A DNA stretch of 64,000 bases from Calidifontimicrobium sp035325925 (GTDB taxonomy: Bacteria > Pseudomonadota > Gammaproteobacteria > Burkholderiales > Burkholderiaceae_C), in the NCBI RefSeq assembly GCF_035325925.1, contig NZ_DAOKZA010000004.1, positions 55,441-119,440 on the forward strand, written 5' to 3'. Position 1 is the stretch's first letter. Every line of letters begins with the position of its first letter. The notes under the pieces were generated by a model that saw only the letters and a program-made list of their open reading frames with translations, was not told the DNA's origin and did not search any database. Shown one piece after another: positions 16,097-24,539 of this stretch. The translations under genes and the position numbers were made by a program.

Positions 16097-17636
16097 CCTC
16101 GGGCGCACCTTTCTGCAGAGCGTCGAGCGCAGCCCGAAGCAGGTCGCGGTCGTCGACGGCGGCCTGCGCCTGAGCTACCTCGAGTGGGCAGGCCGGATCG
16201 GCGCCGTGCAGCGCGGGCTCGCCGACGCCGGCCTCGCGCGCGGCGACCACCTGCTCGTCGTGCTGCAGAACCGCTGGGAGATGGCCACGCTGCACTGGGC
16301 CTGCCAGTTCGCCGGCATCGTGATGACGCCGCTCAACTGGCGCGCCAAACCGGAAGAGATCGACTACTGCCTGGCCGATGCTGAGGCGAAGGCGATCGTC
16401 TGGGAGCCGGTCGCCGACGCCGCGGTGGCCACTTCTTCGGCGGCCAGCCGGGCGCTGCGCATCGGGGTGGGCGAAGTGCACGCCGCGACGCTGCATTTCG
16501 AGGACTGGATGACCGCCGCCGACGACCCGTTGCCGCAGGCCGAGGCGTCGGACTGGTCGCTGATGCTCTATACCAGCGGCACCACCGGCAGACCGAAGGG
16601 CGTGCCGCGGCGCCAGCGCGCCGAACGCATCGCCGCGCTGGCGCACGTGGCGCAGAACCGCTATGGCGTTGGCGAGTGCACGCTGGGCGTGATGCCGCTG
16701 TACCACACGATGGGCGTGCGCTCGCTGCTGGCGCTGGCGCTGATCGACGGGCGCTTCGTCTGCATGCCGCGCTTCGACGCCCGCCGCGCGCTCGAGGCGA
16801 TCCGCGACGAGCGGGTGACGCACCTCTACCTCGTGCCGACGCTCTACCACGACCTGCTGTCGCACCCGTCCTTCGCGCGCACCGACACGCGCAGCGTGCG
16901 CAAGCTCGGCTTCGCCGGGGCGCCGATGCACGACGCGCTGCTGCAGCGCCTGCAGGCCGCCTTCGTGCCCGAGCTGTTCGTCAACCACTACGGCAGCTCG
17001 GAGATCTACACCTTCTCGATCAACCAGCGTGCCGCCGAGAAGCCCGGCTCGGCCGGTCGTGCCGGGCTCAACACGCGGCTGCGCGTCGTCAGGCTGGACC
17101 AGCGCGATCCCGCGTGTGCAGCGGCGCCGATGGAAGAGGGCCAGATCATCGCTGAGCTGCGCAGCGACGAGGCCTTCGAGGGTTACCACAAGCGCCCGGA
17201 CGCCGATGCGAAGAGCCTGCACCAGGGCTGGTACTTCACTGGCGACACCGGCTACGTCGACGAAGAAGGCGACCTGTTCGTCACCGGCCGCGTCGACGAC
17301 ATGATCATCAGCGGTGGCGAGAACATCTCGCCGGTCGACATCGAGTCGGTGCTGTCGCTGCATCCGGCCGTCGACGAAGTCGCCGTGGCCGGCCTGCACG
17401 ACGCGCGCTGGGGCCAGAAGGTGGTTGCCTTCGTGAAGACGCGCGCGCCGGTGGACGCGCAGGCGCTCGACGCGCACTGCCGCGACAGCGACCTCGTCAA
17501 CTTCAAGCGCCCTCGCGACTACGTGTTCGTGCGCGAGATCCCCAAGAGCCCCGTGGGCAAGGTGCTGCGGCGCAAGTTGCAGTCGGGCGAGTACGAGCCT
17601 GCCCCGCCGGTCCTTCCCTGCATTCCCCCCGCCTGA
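16089..17636 (+). CDS. Acyl-CoA ligase (AMP-forming, aryl/acyl type)
   Basis: This 515-residue ANL-superfamily enzyme activates a carboxylic acid to its CoA thioester via an acyl-adenylate. The motifs are complete: A3 YTSGTTGRPKG, A5 NHYGSSEIYTF, A7/A8 YFTGDTGYVDEEGDLFVTGRVDDMIISGGENISP, and the catalytic Lys in A10 PKSPVGKVLRRKL. The length and motif set fit benzoate/4-chlorobenzoate/fatty-acid CoA ligases; the acid cannot be named. The start ATG overlaps the end of the 2Fe-2S gene. Being in one operon with the molybdenum enzyme and an uptake system, it probably performs the first catabolic step after uptake. Confidence 0.9.
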   Translation: MLDLGRTFLQSVERSPKQVAVVDGGLRLSYLEWAGRIGAVQRGLADAGLARGDHLLVVLQNRWEMATLHWACQFAGIVMTPLNWRAKPEEIDYCLADAEAKAIVWEPVADAAVATSSAASRALRIGVGEVHAATLHFEDWMTAADDPLPQAEASDWSLMLYTSGTTGRPKGVPRRQRAERIAALAHVAQNRYGVGECTLGVMPLYHTMGVRSLLALALIDGRFVCMPRFDARRALEAIRDERVTHLYLVPTLYHDLLSHPSFARTDTRSVRKLGFAGAPMHDALLQRLQAAFVPELFVNHYGSSEIYTFSINQRAAEKPGSAGRAGLNTRLRVVRLDQRDPACAAAPMEEGQIIAELRSDEAFEGYHKRPDADAKSLHQGWYFTGDTGYVDEEGDLFVTGRVDDMIISGGENISPVDIESVLSLHPAVDEVAVAGLHDARWGQKVVAFVKTRAPVDAQALDAHCRDSDLVNFKRPRDYVFVREIPKSPVGKVLRRKLQSGEYEPAPPVLPCIPPA

Positions 17637-17647
17637 AGCGAGACCCC

Positions 17648-18460
17648 ATGAACCTCCGAGAACTCCATCACCCCGCCGCTACGCTGCCGGCCGCCACCGA
17701 CGGCTTCCGCCTCGAGCTGAAGCCCGAGCAGGAGCGCGCCGACATCGTGCTCGACCGCCCGCCCTTCAACGTGGTCAGCATGCTGGCGCGCGAGCAGTTG
17801 CGCATCGCCTTCGAGGCGCTGGATGCCGACGAGCGCATCCGCGTGATCGTGCTGCGCGGCGCCGGCGAGCATTTCTCCAGCGGCGGCGACATCAAGGGCT
17901 TCCTCGAGGCCACGCCCGAACACGTCAGCAAGCTGGCCTGGAACGTGGCGGCGCCGGCGCGATGCAGCAAGCCGGTCATCGCGGCCGCGCGCGGCTACTG
18001 CTTCGGTGTCGGCTTCGAGCTGTCGCTGGCTTGCGACTTCCGCCTCGCCTCCGAAACCGCGCTGTACGCGCTGCCCGAGCAGAAGCTGGGCCAGATCCCC
18101 GGCTCGGGCGGCAGCGCGCGGCTGCAGAAGATGGTCGGCATCACCCGCACGAAGGACATCGTGATGCGCTCGCGCCGCATCGGCGGCCGCCAGGCCTTCG
18201 ACTGGGGCGTGGCCACCGACTGCGTGCCCGATGCCGAGCTCGAGCGGACGACGGACGCGCTGGTCGACGAACTGCGCGCTTTCTCGCCGATCGCGCAGCG
18301 CACCGCCAAGAAGCTGCTCAACGACACCGAGGACTCGCCGCTGTCCATCGCCATCGAGCTGGAAGGGCACTGCTATTCGCGCCTGCGCAGCTCGGAGGAT
18401 TTCCGCGAGGGCGTCGAGGCCTTCCACGCCAAGCGCAGGCCCGGCTTCGTCGGCCGCTGA
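17648..18460 (+). CDS. Enoyl-CoA hydratase/isomerase family protein
   Basis: This 270-residue crotonase-fold enzyme acts on CoA thioesters. The oxyanion-hole segments HFSSGGDIKGF and GYCFGVGFELSLACDF are present. The two positions that supply the general acid/base glutamates in true hydratases are both Glu (FELSLACD and LPEQKLGQIPG), so hydration is plausible. It begins 12 bp after the CoA ligase and precedes the binding-protein gene by 36 bp. It probably hydrates or isomerises the CoA product of this pathway. Dehalogenase or ring-opening roles are possible for relatives and cannot be excluded. Confidence 0.9.
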   Translation: MNLRELHHPAATLPAATDGFRLELKPEQERADIVLDRPPFNVVSMLAREQLRIAFEALDADERIRVIVLRGAGEHFSSGGDIKGFLEATPEHVSKLAWNVAAPARCSKPVIAAARGYCFGVGFELSLACDFRLASETALYALPEQKLGQIPGSGGSARLQKMVGITRTKDIVMRSRRIGGRQAFDWGVATDCVPDAELERTTDALVDELRAFSPIAQRTAKKLLNDTEDSPLSIAIELEGHCYSRLRSSEDFREGVEAFHAKRRPGFVGR

Positions 18461-18496
18461 TCCATCCCGTTCCCCAACCCCCACAGGAGACAAGAC

Positions 18497-19672
18497 ATGA
18501 ACAAGTACATCGTCGCGGCCGGCGCACTGGCCGTGGCCACCGTTGGCAGCAGCCCCGCCTTCGCCCAGTCCGGCCCGATCCGGGTTGGCGTCGTCACGCC
18601 GCTGTCGGGCACCTATGCGGGCATCGGCCAGCAGGTGAAGTGGGGTCTGGACCTGGCCGCCGCACAGATCAACGCGGCCGGTGGTGTGATGGGTCGCAAG
18701 CTCGAGCTGGTCTATGAAGACGAGGAGGCGAATCCGGCCGTGGCGACACAGAAGGCCGAGAAGCTGTTCCAGGTCGGCAAGGTCGACTTCCTCACCGGCA
18801 CGGTGAATTCGGGCTCCACCCTCGCCGTGGGCCAGGTGGCCGAGCGCAACAACCGGCTGATCGCCACCACGGTGTCCTTCGCCGACTCGATCACCGCCGA
18901 GAAGTGCAGCCCCAACGTGTTCCGCGTGAACGCGCGCGCGGGCATGCAGAGCGCCGCGCTGGCCGACTGGATGGCCTCAACGCAGAAGAACGCCAACGTG
19001 TTCTACCTGGGGCCCGACTACGAGATGGGCCGCAGCACCGTGGCGGCGTTCAAGGCGGCGGCCGAAGGCAAGGGCGCGAAGACGGTCGGCGAGGTGTTCG
19101 CGCCGCTGGACAACAAGGACTACTCGCCGTACTTCGGGCAGATCCGCGGCGCCCGCCCGACGGTGATCTACACCTCCGTGGCCGGCAACGACACGGTGCG
19201 GCTGTTCACCCAGATGGCCGAGTTCGGCGTCAACCGCAACGTGCAGGTGGTGGGCGCCTCGGGCACGGTGACGGGCCAGAATCTCGCCGCCATTGGCAAG
19301 GCGGCTGACGGTTTCGTCACCGGTGTCGGCTACTCGCCCAGCATCGATTCGGCGGAGAACCGCAGGTTCGTCGCCGACTTCGAGGCCGCGAACAAGGCCA
19401 AGCCCGACCTGTACGGCGCCGACTCCTACGGCGTGCTGTTCTTCTACAAGGCGGCGGTGGAGAAGGCCAGGAGCACCGACACCGACAAGGTGCGCGAGGC
19501 GATGCGCGGCCTGCAGTGGGCCACGCCGCAGGGCACGAAGACCCTGCGCGCCGGCGACCACCAGGCGATGCAGGACATGTACGCCGTGAAGTTGGAGGGC
19601 GGCCAGTTCCGCATCGTCGGCAAGGTGGCGGCCGAGGCGGCGATCGGCCCCGACGCCTGCGCCCGCTTCTGA
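18497..19672 (+). CDS. ABC transporter substrate-binding protein, LivK type
   Basis: This 391-residue periplasmic binding protein of the Leu/Ile/Val-receptor family has a signal peptide ending at AFAQ (residues 1-24) and a type I fold (IRVGVVTPLSGTYAGIGQQVKWGLDLA; VDFLTGTVNSG; YLGPDYEMGR). A strong AGGAGACAAG lies just before the ATG. It delivers substrate to the permeases and ATPases that follow immediately. Together with the CoA ligase, the likely cargo is an aromatic or other organic acid rather than an amino acid; this is inferred from context. Confidence 0.92.
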   Translation: MNKYIVAAGALAVATVGSSPAFAQSGPIRVGVVTPLSGTYAGIGQQVKWGLDLAAAQINAAGGVMGRKLELVYEDEEANPAVATQKAEKLFQVGKVDFLTGTVNSGSTLAVGQVAERNNRLIATTVSFADSITAEKCSPNVFRVNARAGMQSAALADWMASTQKNANVFYLGPDYEMGRSTVAAFKAAAEGKGAKTVGEVFAPLDNKDYSPYFGQIRGARPTVIYTSVAGNDTVRLFTQMAEFGVNRNVQVVGASGTVTGQNLAAIGKAADGFVTGVGYSPSIDSAENRRFVADFEAANKAKPDLYGADSYGVLFFYKAAVEKARSTDTDKVREAMRGLQWATPQGTKTLRAGDHQAMQDMYAVKLEGGQFRIVGKVAAEAAIGPDACARF

Positions 19673-19682
19673 GGGCGCTGAC

Positions 19683-20567
19683 ATGGTCGACTGGATGCAG
19701 TTCGTGCTGGCGCCCCAGGTCGTCAACGGCCTGTCCATCGGCGTGGCGGTGGTGTTGATGGCGCTCGGGCTGACGATCATCTTCGGCCTGCTCGACGTCA
19801 TCAACATGGCGCACGGCGAGTTCTATGCGATCGGCGCCTATGCGGCGCTGGCGCTCATCGGCGTGGGCCTGCCTTTCTGGTGGGCGCTCGTGCTGACGCC
19901 ACCGCTGATGGCGGTGGTGGGCTACGCGACGGAGCGCGCGCTGATACAGCGCGTGTTCCACAGCAAGGACCGCCACACGCTGACGCTGCTGTTGACCTTC
20001 GGCATTGCCGTCATCCTGGAGGACACGTTGAAGATCGTCTTCGGCGCCAACCCGCTGCGCATCGAGCAACCTATCTCCGGGGCCACCGAGATGTTCGGGC
20101 TGTTCTTTCCCAACTACCGCCTGTTCCTGATGGCGGTGGGCACGGCGGTGATCGCCGCGGTGTGGCTGGTGGTGTTCCGGACGCGGCTTGGCGCGATGGT
20201 GCGCGCTGCCGCCTTCGACCGCCACATGGCGGCCTCGCTGGGCGTGCCGGTCAGCGTGGTCTACGCGGGCACCTTTGCCTTCGGCGTGGCGTTGGCCGGC
20301 CTGTCGGGTGTGCTGCTGGCGCCGATCTACTCGGTGTTCCCGACCATGGGCCGCGACTTCGTGCTCATCGCGTTCAGCGTCGTGATCATCGGCGGCATGG
20401 GCTCGGTCAAGGGCGCCGTCATCGCCGGCCTGCTGCTGACCCAGGTGCAGTCGATCTCCAGCCTGCTCATCTCGCCGGTTTGGAGCGATCCGCTGCTGTT
20501 CGGAATCATGGTGCTGGTGCTGATGTGGCGCCCGCACGGCTTGTTCGGGAGGCTCGGTCATGGGTGA
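19683..20567 (+). CDS. Branched-chain-type ABC transporter permease (LivH-like)
   Basis: This 294-residue inner-membrane permease has about eight transmembrane helices and typical LivH features: NGLSIGVAVVLMALGLTIIFGLLDVINMAHGEFYAIGAY at the N-terminus and the cytoplasmic loop AAAFDRHMAASLGVP, which contacts the ATPases. It starts 10 bp after the binding-protein gene and overlaps the next permease gene by 8 bp. It forms the transmembrane pore with the LivM-like partner. Confidence 0.93.
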   Translation: MVDWMQFVLAPQVVNGLSIGVAVVLMALGLTIIFGLLDVINMAHGEFYAIGAYAALALIGVGLPFWWALVLTPPLMAVVGYATERALIQRVFHSKDRHTLTLLLTFGIAVILEDTLKIVFGANPLRIEQPISGATEMFGLFFPNYRLFLMAVGTAVIAAVWLVVFRTRLGAMVRAAAFDRHMAASLGVPVSVVYAGTFAFGVALAGLSGVLLAPIYSVFPTMGRDFVLIAFSVVIIGGMGSVKGAVIAGLLLTQVQSISSLLISPVWSDPLLFGIMVLVLMWRPHGLFGRLGHG

Positions 20568-21573
20568 GGTTCTGACGATCGGCAGCGCTGCGGCGCCGGC
20601 CGCTCCCAGGCGACGCTCGGGCGTTCGTTGGCTGAGCTACGCGTTCTTCGCGATGGCGCTGCTGTTCGCGGCGGTGGCGGCGGCCCTCGGCGATGTCTTC
20701 TTCTTCCGCCTGGCCACCGAGTCGCTGATCTTTGGCGGCCTCGCGCTCAGCGTGGACCTCCTGCTCGGGCGCACCGGCTTGCTGCCGCTGGGGCAGGCGC
20801 TGTTCTTCGGCTTCGGCGCCTACGTCTCGGCGCTGACGCTCAAGCACCTGGCGCCCTCGCTGCCGCTGGCGCTGGCGGTGGTGCTGCTAAGTGGCACGGT
20901 GGTCGGGCTGGTCGGCGGGTTGATCGCCATCCGCGCCAAGGGCGTGTACTTCGCGCTGATCAGCTTCGGCCTTGCACAGGTGGTGAGCAAGATCGTGTTC
21001 AACACGCGCGAACTGGGTGCATCGGACGGGTTGATCGGCGTGCCGGCGCCGGTCGTCAGCCTCGGCGTGGCCAGCCTGGACACCGCCCACGCGCCGAGCT
21101 TCTTCCTGCTCGTGCTGGCCGGCATGGCCGTGCTGCTGGCCCTGCTGATGCGCCTGATGGACACGCCCTTCGGCCGCCAGCTCGACGCCGTTCGCACCAA
21201 CGAGCAGCGCCTGGCCTTCCTGGGCTTCGACCCGTGGCGCTACAAGCTCGCGGCCTTCGTGCTCGCGGCCGACATCGCTGCCCTCAGCGGCGCGCTCTAC
21301 CCGATGCTGCGCGGCTTCGTCTCGCCGGAGCTGATGTTCTTCCAGGTCTCGGGCAACGCGGTGATCAACGTGATCGTCGGCGGCACGGGCACCTTCGTCG
21401 GTGCGCTGTACGGCTCGGCGCTGCTCACGGTACTCAAGTCCGTGGTCGGCTCCTTCACCGCCCACCATGCCATCGTGATCGGCGCCTTGTTCGTCGTCTC
21501 GGTGATCTTCTTTCCCAAGGGTCTGGTGGGCTACCTCGCGCCGGCCCTGGAGCGCCTGTGGAGCCGCCGATGA
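20560..21573 (+). CDS. Branched-chain-type ABC transporter permease (LivM-like)
   Basis: This 337-residue permease has about ten hydrophobic helices. It shows the LivM hallmark loop GRTGLLPLGQALFFGFGAYVSAL and the ATPase-contact segment DAVRTNEQRLAFLGFDPWRYK. It overlaps the upstream permease gene by 8 bp and the LivG-like ATPase gene by an ATGA. It is the second half of the pore. Its N-terminus is preceded by about 20 cytosolic residues rich in Ala/Pro. Confidence 0.93.
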   Translation: MGEVLTIGSAAAPAAPRRRSGVRWLSYAFFAMALLFAAVAAALGDVFFFRLATESLIFGGLALSVDLLLGRTGLLPLGQALFFGFGAYVSALTLKHLAPSLPLALAVVLLSGTVVGLVGGLIAIRAKGVYFALISFGLAQVVSKIVFNTRELGASDGLIGVPAPVVSLGVASLDTAHAPSFFLLVLAGMAVLLALLMRLMDTPFGRQLDAVRTNEQRLAFLGFDPWRYKLAAFVLAADIAALSGALYPMLRGFVSPELMFFQVSGNAVINVIVGGTGTFVGALYGSALLTVLKSVVGSFTAHHAIVIGALFVVSVIFFPKGLVGYLAPALERLWSRR

Positions 21574-22346
21574 AGCCGATCACCGACGACGCGATCCTTC
21601 AGGTGCGTGGCCTTTCCGTGCGCTTCGGCGCACTGGTGGCCGTGGACGGCGTCGGCTTCGACGCGCAGCGAGGTCACATCACGGCCGTGATCGGGCCCAA
21701 CGGTGCCGGCAAGAGCAGCCTGTTCAACCTGATCAGCGGCGCGATCCGGCCCAGCGCCGGCCAGGTGCTGCTCGAGGGCCGCGACGTGACGGGCTCGAGC
21801 CCTGACCGCATGCTCGCCGCCGGGCTGTCGCGATCGTTCCAGATCACCAACCTGTTCTTCGAGCTGCCGGTGCGCGAGAACCTGCGCCTGGCCGCGCAGT
21901 TTGTCGAATGCGGGCGCGGGCTGCTGCGGCATGTCTCGGCCAGCCGTGCCGCCCAGTGCCGCGTCGACGAGCTGATCGAGCGCTTCTCGCTGCAATCACG
22001 GGCCGACGAACTCGCAGGCTTTCTCTCGCATGGTGAGCAGCGCCGTCTGGAGATCGCCGTGGCGCTGGCGGCGCGGCCGCGCGTGCTGCTGCTCGACGAG
22101 CCGACGCAAGGCATGAGCCACGCCGACACGCAGGACACCGCGGCGTTGATTCGCGGCCTGGTCGACGACGGTCTGTCGATCCTGCTGGTGGAGCACGACG
22201 TGGATCTGGTGATGGACCTGTCGGACCACGTGGTCGTTATGCACCAGGGCGCGAAGCTGGCCGAAGGCCGGCCGCAGGCGGTGCGCGCCGACCCGGCGGT
22301 GCAGGCGGCGTATTTCGGCGAAGCGCAGGAGCCGGCCCATGCTTGA
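21570..22346 (+). CDS. ABC transporter ATP-binding protein (LivG-like)
   Basis: This 258-residue ATPase has a Walker A GPNGAGKSS (residues 41-49), Q-loop region SRSFQITNLFF, a Walker B LLLDEPTQGMS and an H-loop VEHDVDLV. The ABC signature reads LSHGEQR instead of LSGGQ/LSYGEQ; the His for Gly/Tyr is common in LivG proteins. The C-terminal Liv-specific segment ends QAAYFGEA. The ATG overlaps the permease stop (ATGA), and its end overlaps the LivF-like start by 8 bp. Confidence 0.93.
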   Translation: MKPITDDAILQVRGLSVRFGALVAVDGVGFDAQRGHITAVIGPNGAGKSSLFNLISGAIRPSAGQVLLEGRDVTGSSPDRMLAAGLSRSFQITNLFFELPVRENLRLAAQFVECGRGLLRHVSASRAAQCRVDELIERFSLQSRADELAGFLSHGEQRRLEIAVALAARPRVLLLDEPTQGMSHADTQDTAALIRGLVDDGLSILLVEHDVDLVMDLSDHVVVMHQGAKLAEGRPQAVRADPAVQAAYFGEAQEPAHA

Positions 22347-23046
22347 GTTGAGTGACGTTCACACCCACTACGGCCTCAGCCATGTGCTGCAGGGCGTCAG
22401 CCTGCACGTCGCGCCGGGCGAGGTGGTCGGCCTGTTCGGTCGCAATGGCGTGGGGAAGACCACGGTGATGAAGACCATCGCCGGCTGGGTGGCGCCGAGC
22501 CGCGGGTCGGTGCAACTGGAAGGGCAAGCGATTGGCGGCCTGCCGCCGGAGCGGATCTGCCGGCGCGGCATCGGCTTCGTCCCCGAAGACCGGCGGATCT
22601 TTCCCGGCCTGACCGTGCAGGAGAACCTGGTGCTCGGCTTCATGCAGAGCCCCGGCCGCAGCCGGGCCCAAGACCGACGCCAACTCGAAGCGATCTACAC
22701 GCGCTTTCCGCGGCTGGGGGAGCGGCGCGGTCAGATGGGCACGACGCTGTCCGGTGGCGAACAGCAGATGCTGGCGATGGCGCGTGTGCTCGTCGGGGCG
22801 CCGCGTCTGCTGCTGATCGACGAGCCGACCGAGGGGCTGGCGCCGAAGATCGTTGATGAGATCTTTGCGCTGATGGAAGGGCTGCGCCGAGACGGCATCC
22901 CCATCCTGCTGGTGGAGCAGAACATGCACCGCGCCATCGGTCTGGTACAGCGCTTCTACGTGCTGGAGCGCGGCGCCATCGTGCTCGAAGGTGATGGTGG
23001 CAACACCGCTGATCGCGAGGCGCTGATGCGGCAGCTGGCTGTCTGA
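22339..23046 (+). CDS. ABC transporter ATP-binding protein (LivF-like)
   Basis: This 235-residue ATPase is the second nucleotide-binding subunit. It has a Walker A GRNGVGKTT (residues 35-43), signature LSGGEQQMLAMARVLVG, Walker B LLLIDEPTEGLAP and an H-loop VEQNMHRA. It is shorter than LivG and lacks the LivG C-terminal extension, as usual. It completes a K-H-M-G-F transporter. The small unknown gene downstream starts 2 bp after its stop. Confidence 0.93.
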   Translation: MLELSDVHTHYGLSHVLQGVSLHVAPGEVVGLFGRNGVGKTTVMKTIAGWVAPSRGSVQLEGQAIGGLPPERICRRGIGFVPEDRRIFPGLTVQENLVLGFMQSPGRSRAQDRRQLEAIYTRFPRLGERRGQMGTTLSGGEQQMLAMARVLVGAPRLLLIDEPTEGLAPKIVDEIFALMEGLRRDGIPILLVEQNMHRAIGLVQRFYVLERGAIVLEGDGGNTADREALMRQLAV

Positions 23047-23047
23047 C

Positions 23048-23455
23048 ATGGCTGCGCACGACGAACGCATCGCCTGGCTGCTCAGCGCCGAGGCCATCGA
23101 CGGCACGAACGGCGACGTGATGGCCAGCCTGTCCGCGGCTGCAGCCGCGGGTTTCCGTGCGGTCGCGATACACCCGTCAACATGGCACGGCAGCGTCGGG
23201 CAGCGCCTGCAGGCGCGGGCGACGTGCCTCGGCCTGCGATGCGTCGTCCTGCACGGCGCATCGCACCATCGACTCTCCGCGCCGCTGGGCGGGGCCGAGC
23301 GCAGGTCCCTGGCGAACGCGCTGTCACGCGAAGGTTTCGATGGACTCATCCTGTGCGTCGGCGGCGAAGTCGACGCTCCTGTCGCATCGCTGTTGGCCAC
23401 GGCGAGAGCGCTGGTGCGGGATCTGGATCAACGCGACTGGGAGCGGTACCAATGA
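23048..23455 (+). CDS. Hypothetical protein at the end of the catabolic/transport operon
   Basis: This 135-residue soluble protein starts one base after the LivF-like stop codon, so it is almost certainly co-transcribed. It has alternating helix/strand segments (AAAAAGFRAVAIHPS, CLGLRCVVLHGASHH, GFDGLILCVGG). These are weakly like part of a TIM-barrel sugar-phosphate isomerase/epimerase fold, but too short for a whole barrel. No catalytic motif is recognised. It may be an accessory enzyme or a truncated remnant. The next gene is on the opposite strand. Confidence 0.65.
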   Translation: MAAHDERIAWLLSAEAIDGTNGDVMASLSAAAAAGFRAVAIHPSTWHGSVGQRLQARATCLGLRCVVLHGASHHRLSAPLGGAERRSLANALSREGFDGLILCVGGEVDAPVASLLATARALVRDLDQRDWERYQ

Positions 23456-23625
23456 AGGTCGGATCACGGTGCCCCGGTGTCGAGTCAGCAGTCCGATGCT
23501 AGAGAGCGCCGGTGCGTGACCCGGCTGCAGACCGTCCACTGCGCCGAGATGACGGCTGCAGGTGCGCGCAAACGGGTCAGGTCCGTCCAACCAACCGCTT
23601 GGGTCGTCGTGGCGATGCGCTGTGA

Positions 23626-24021
23626 TCACGCCACGAGCGTCATGCCCGCCGCCTTCGCCGCACCGGTGTCAAAGGTCATCGTCGCCCGGCACCCATGCGC
23701 CTGCGCGATGCGCTCGATCAGGCAGTCCGCGAAGTCGGCGCCGCCCCTCGCAAAGCGCCGTTGCGCCTGCAGCACGAGGTCAGCGCGGTCGACCACGATC
23801 TCCTTGCTGCGCAGCAGCAGGTCCAGCGACTCGACCAGCTGGTCCCGGTTCAGCCCGTAGCTGGACGACAGCACCCAGACGAGCTCGACGACCGCCACCA
23901 GCGGCACGAAGCCGGGTTGATCGCTGGTCAGGCTCTCGATCAGGCGCGTGGCGTTCGGCGACTGCTTCGGGTCGTCCTGCATGATGTAGCGCACCAGGAC
24001 GTTGGTATCGAGCCCGATCAT
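23626..24021 (-). CDS. PIN-domain ribonuclease toxin (VapC-like)
   Basis: This 131-residue PIN domain has its acidic residues in place: MIGLDTNVLVRY (first Asp), a Glu in VAVVELVWVL, and Asp in GADFADCLIERIA and MTFDTGAAKAAG. VapC toxins are Mg-dependent ribonucleases that cut tRNA or rRNA and are neutralised by the partner antitoxin. The start overlaps the antitoxin stop (ATGA at 24018-24021), the normal antitoxin-first arrangement. It lies next to a cluster of gene fragments, a common setting for mobile toxin-antitoxin modules. Confidence 0.9.
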   Translation of the reverse strand: MIGLDTNVLVRYIMQDDPKQSPNATRLIESLTSDQPGFVPLVAVVELVWVLSSSYGLNRDQLVESLDLLLRSKEIVVDRADLVLQAQRRFARGGADFADCLIERIAQAHGCRATMTFDTGAAKAAGMTLVA

Positions 24022-24260
24022 CGCGACCGTGTGGCCTGCGCCGCGATGGCTGCGTTCATCTCCTCGATGGAGACGGTGCCCTTGGGCTTGCCGAAGCGCC
24101 CCTTGAGCTCGCGCACCGAGCGCGTGGCGGCGATCACCTCGAAGCGCCCGGGCTCGATCTCGACGAACTCGACCCGGTCACCGGCCTCGACGTTGAGCGC
24201 GCGGCGCACGTCGACCGGGATCGTGATCTGGCCCTTGGTGGTCAGTGTGGCGGTCGACAC
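24018..24260 (-). CDS. AbrB/MazE-type antitoxin (VapB-like)
   Basis: This 80-residue swapped-hairpin DNA-binding protein begins MSTATLTTKGQITIPVDVRRAL, the AbrB/SpoVT signature. A C-terminal tail follows (KPKGTVSIEEMNAAIAAQATRSR) that would wrap the PIN toxin. It is translationally coupled to the toxin. It is expected to repress its own promoter, and a perfect palindrome sits just upstream (24276-24293). Confidence 0.9.
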   Translation of the reverse strand: MSTATLTTKGQITIPVDVRRALNVEAGDRVEFVEIEPGRFEVIAATRSVRELKGRFGKPKGTVSIEEMNAAIAAQATRSR

Positions 24261-24275
24261 GAGGCTTCTCCCGTT

Positions 24276-24293
24276 CCTTACCTCATTGTAAGG
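24276..24293 (-). promoter_or_regulatory. Palindromic operator and -10 of the toxin-antitoxin operon
   Basis: CCTTAC-N6-GTAAGG is a perfect 6-bp inverted repeat 16 bp before the antitoxin ATG. On the minus strand it contains TACAAT, a good -10 hexamer. It is therefore a natural site for autorepression by the AbrB-type antitoxin. No strong -35 was seen. Confidence 0.55.
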
Positions 24294-24366
24294 CGGTCTG
24301 GACGCCAGGTTGAGGCGAGGAGGGCGGCTTCGCGTACGGCCTCAATTGGCGCGCCTGCGAGGGGGA

Positions 24367-24530
24367 TCAGGAGGGGACCGTGGCCAGGAGGATGGCCTCG
24401 AAGGCCGCGCCATCCTTGGAAGAAGAAGTCACCCCCAGGTACTGCGCCATCATCGGCGTGTGCGCGGCGAGGCCGGCCTTGAGCAGTTCGGCCGTGGTGA
24501 TCGGAGCAGTCATCTCGGCCGCCATGGTAG
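24367..24530 (-). pseudogene. Duplicated 5' fragment of mutS
   Basis: On the minus strand an ATG at 24511-24513 opens MTAPITTAELLK ... MMAQYL. It matches the first 26 residues of the window's own MutS at 18 positions; the leader is also alike (CCTACCAT and GGCCGA just before the ATG). After MAQYL the similarity breaks and that frame stops at 24367-24369. In the next frame GDFFF follows, recalling MutS GDFYELF, as if about 15 codons were deleted with a frameshift. The rest of mutS is missing. It is a remnant of a second, diverged mutS rather than a recent copy, since third positions and several residues differ. Confidence 0.72.
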
Positions 24531-24539
24531 GCCACGGCC

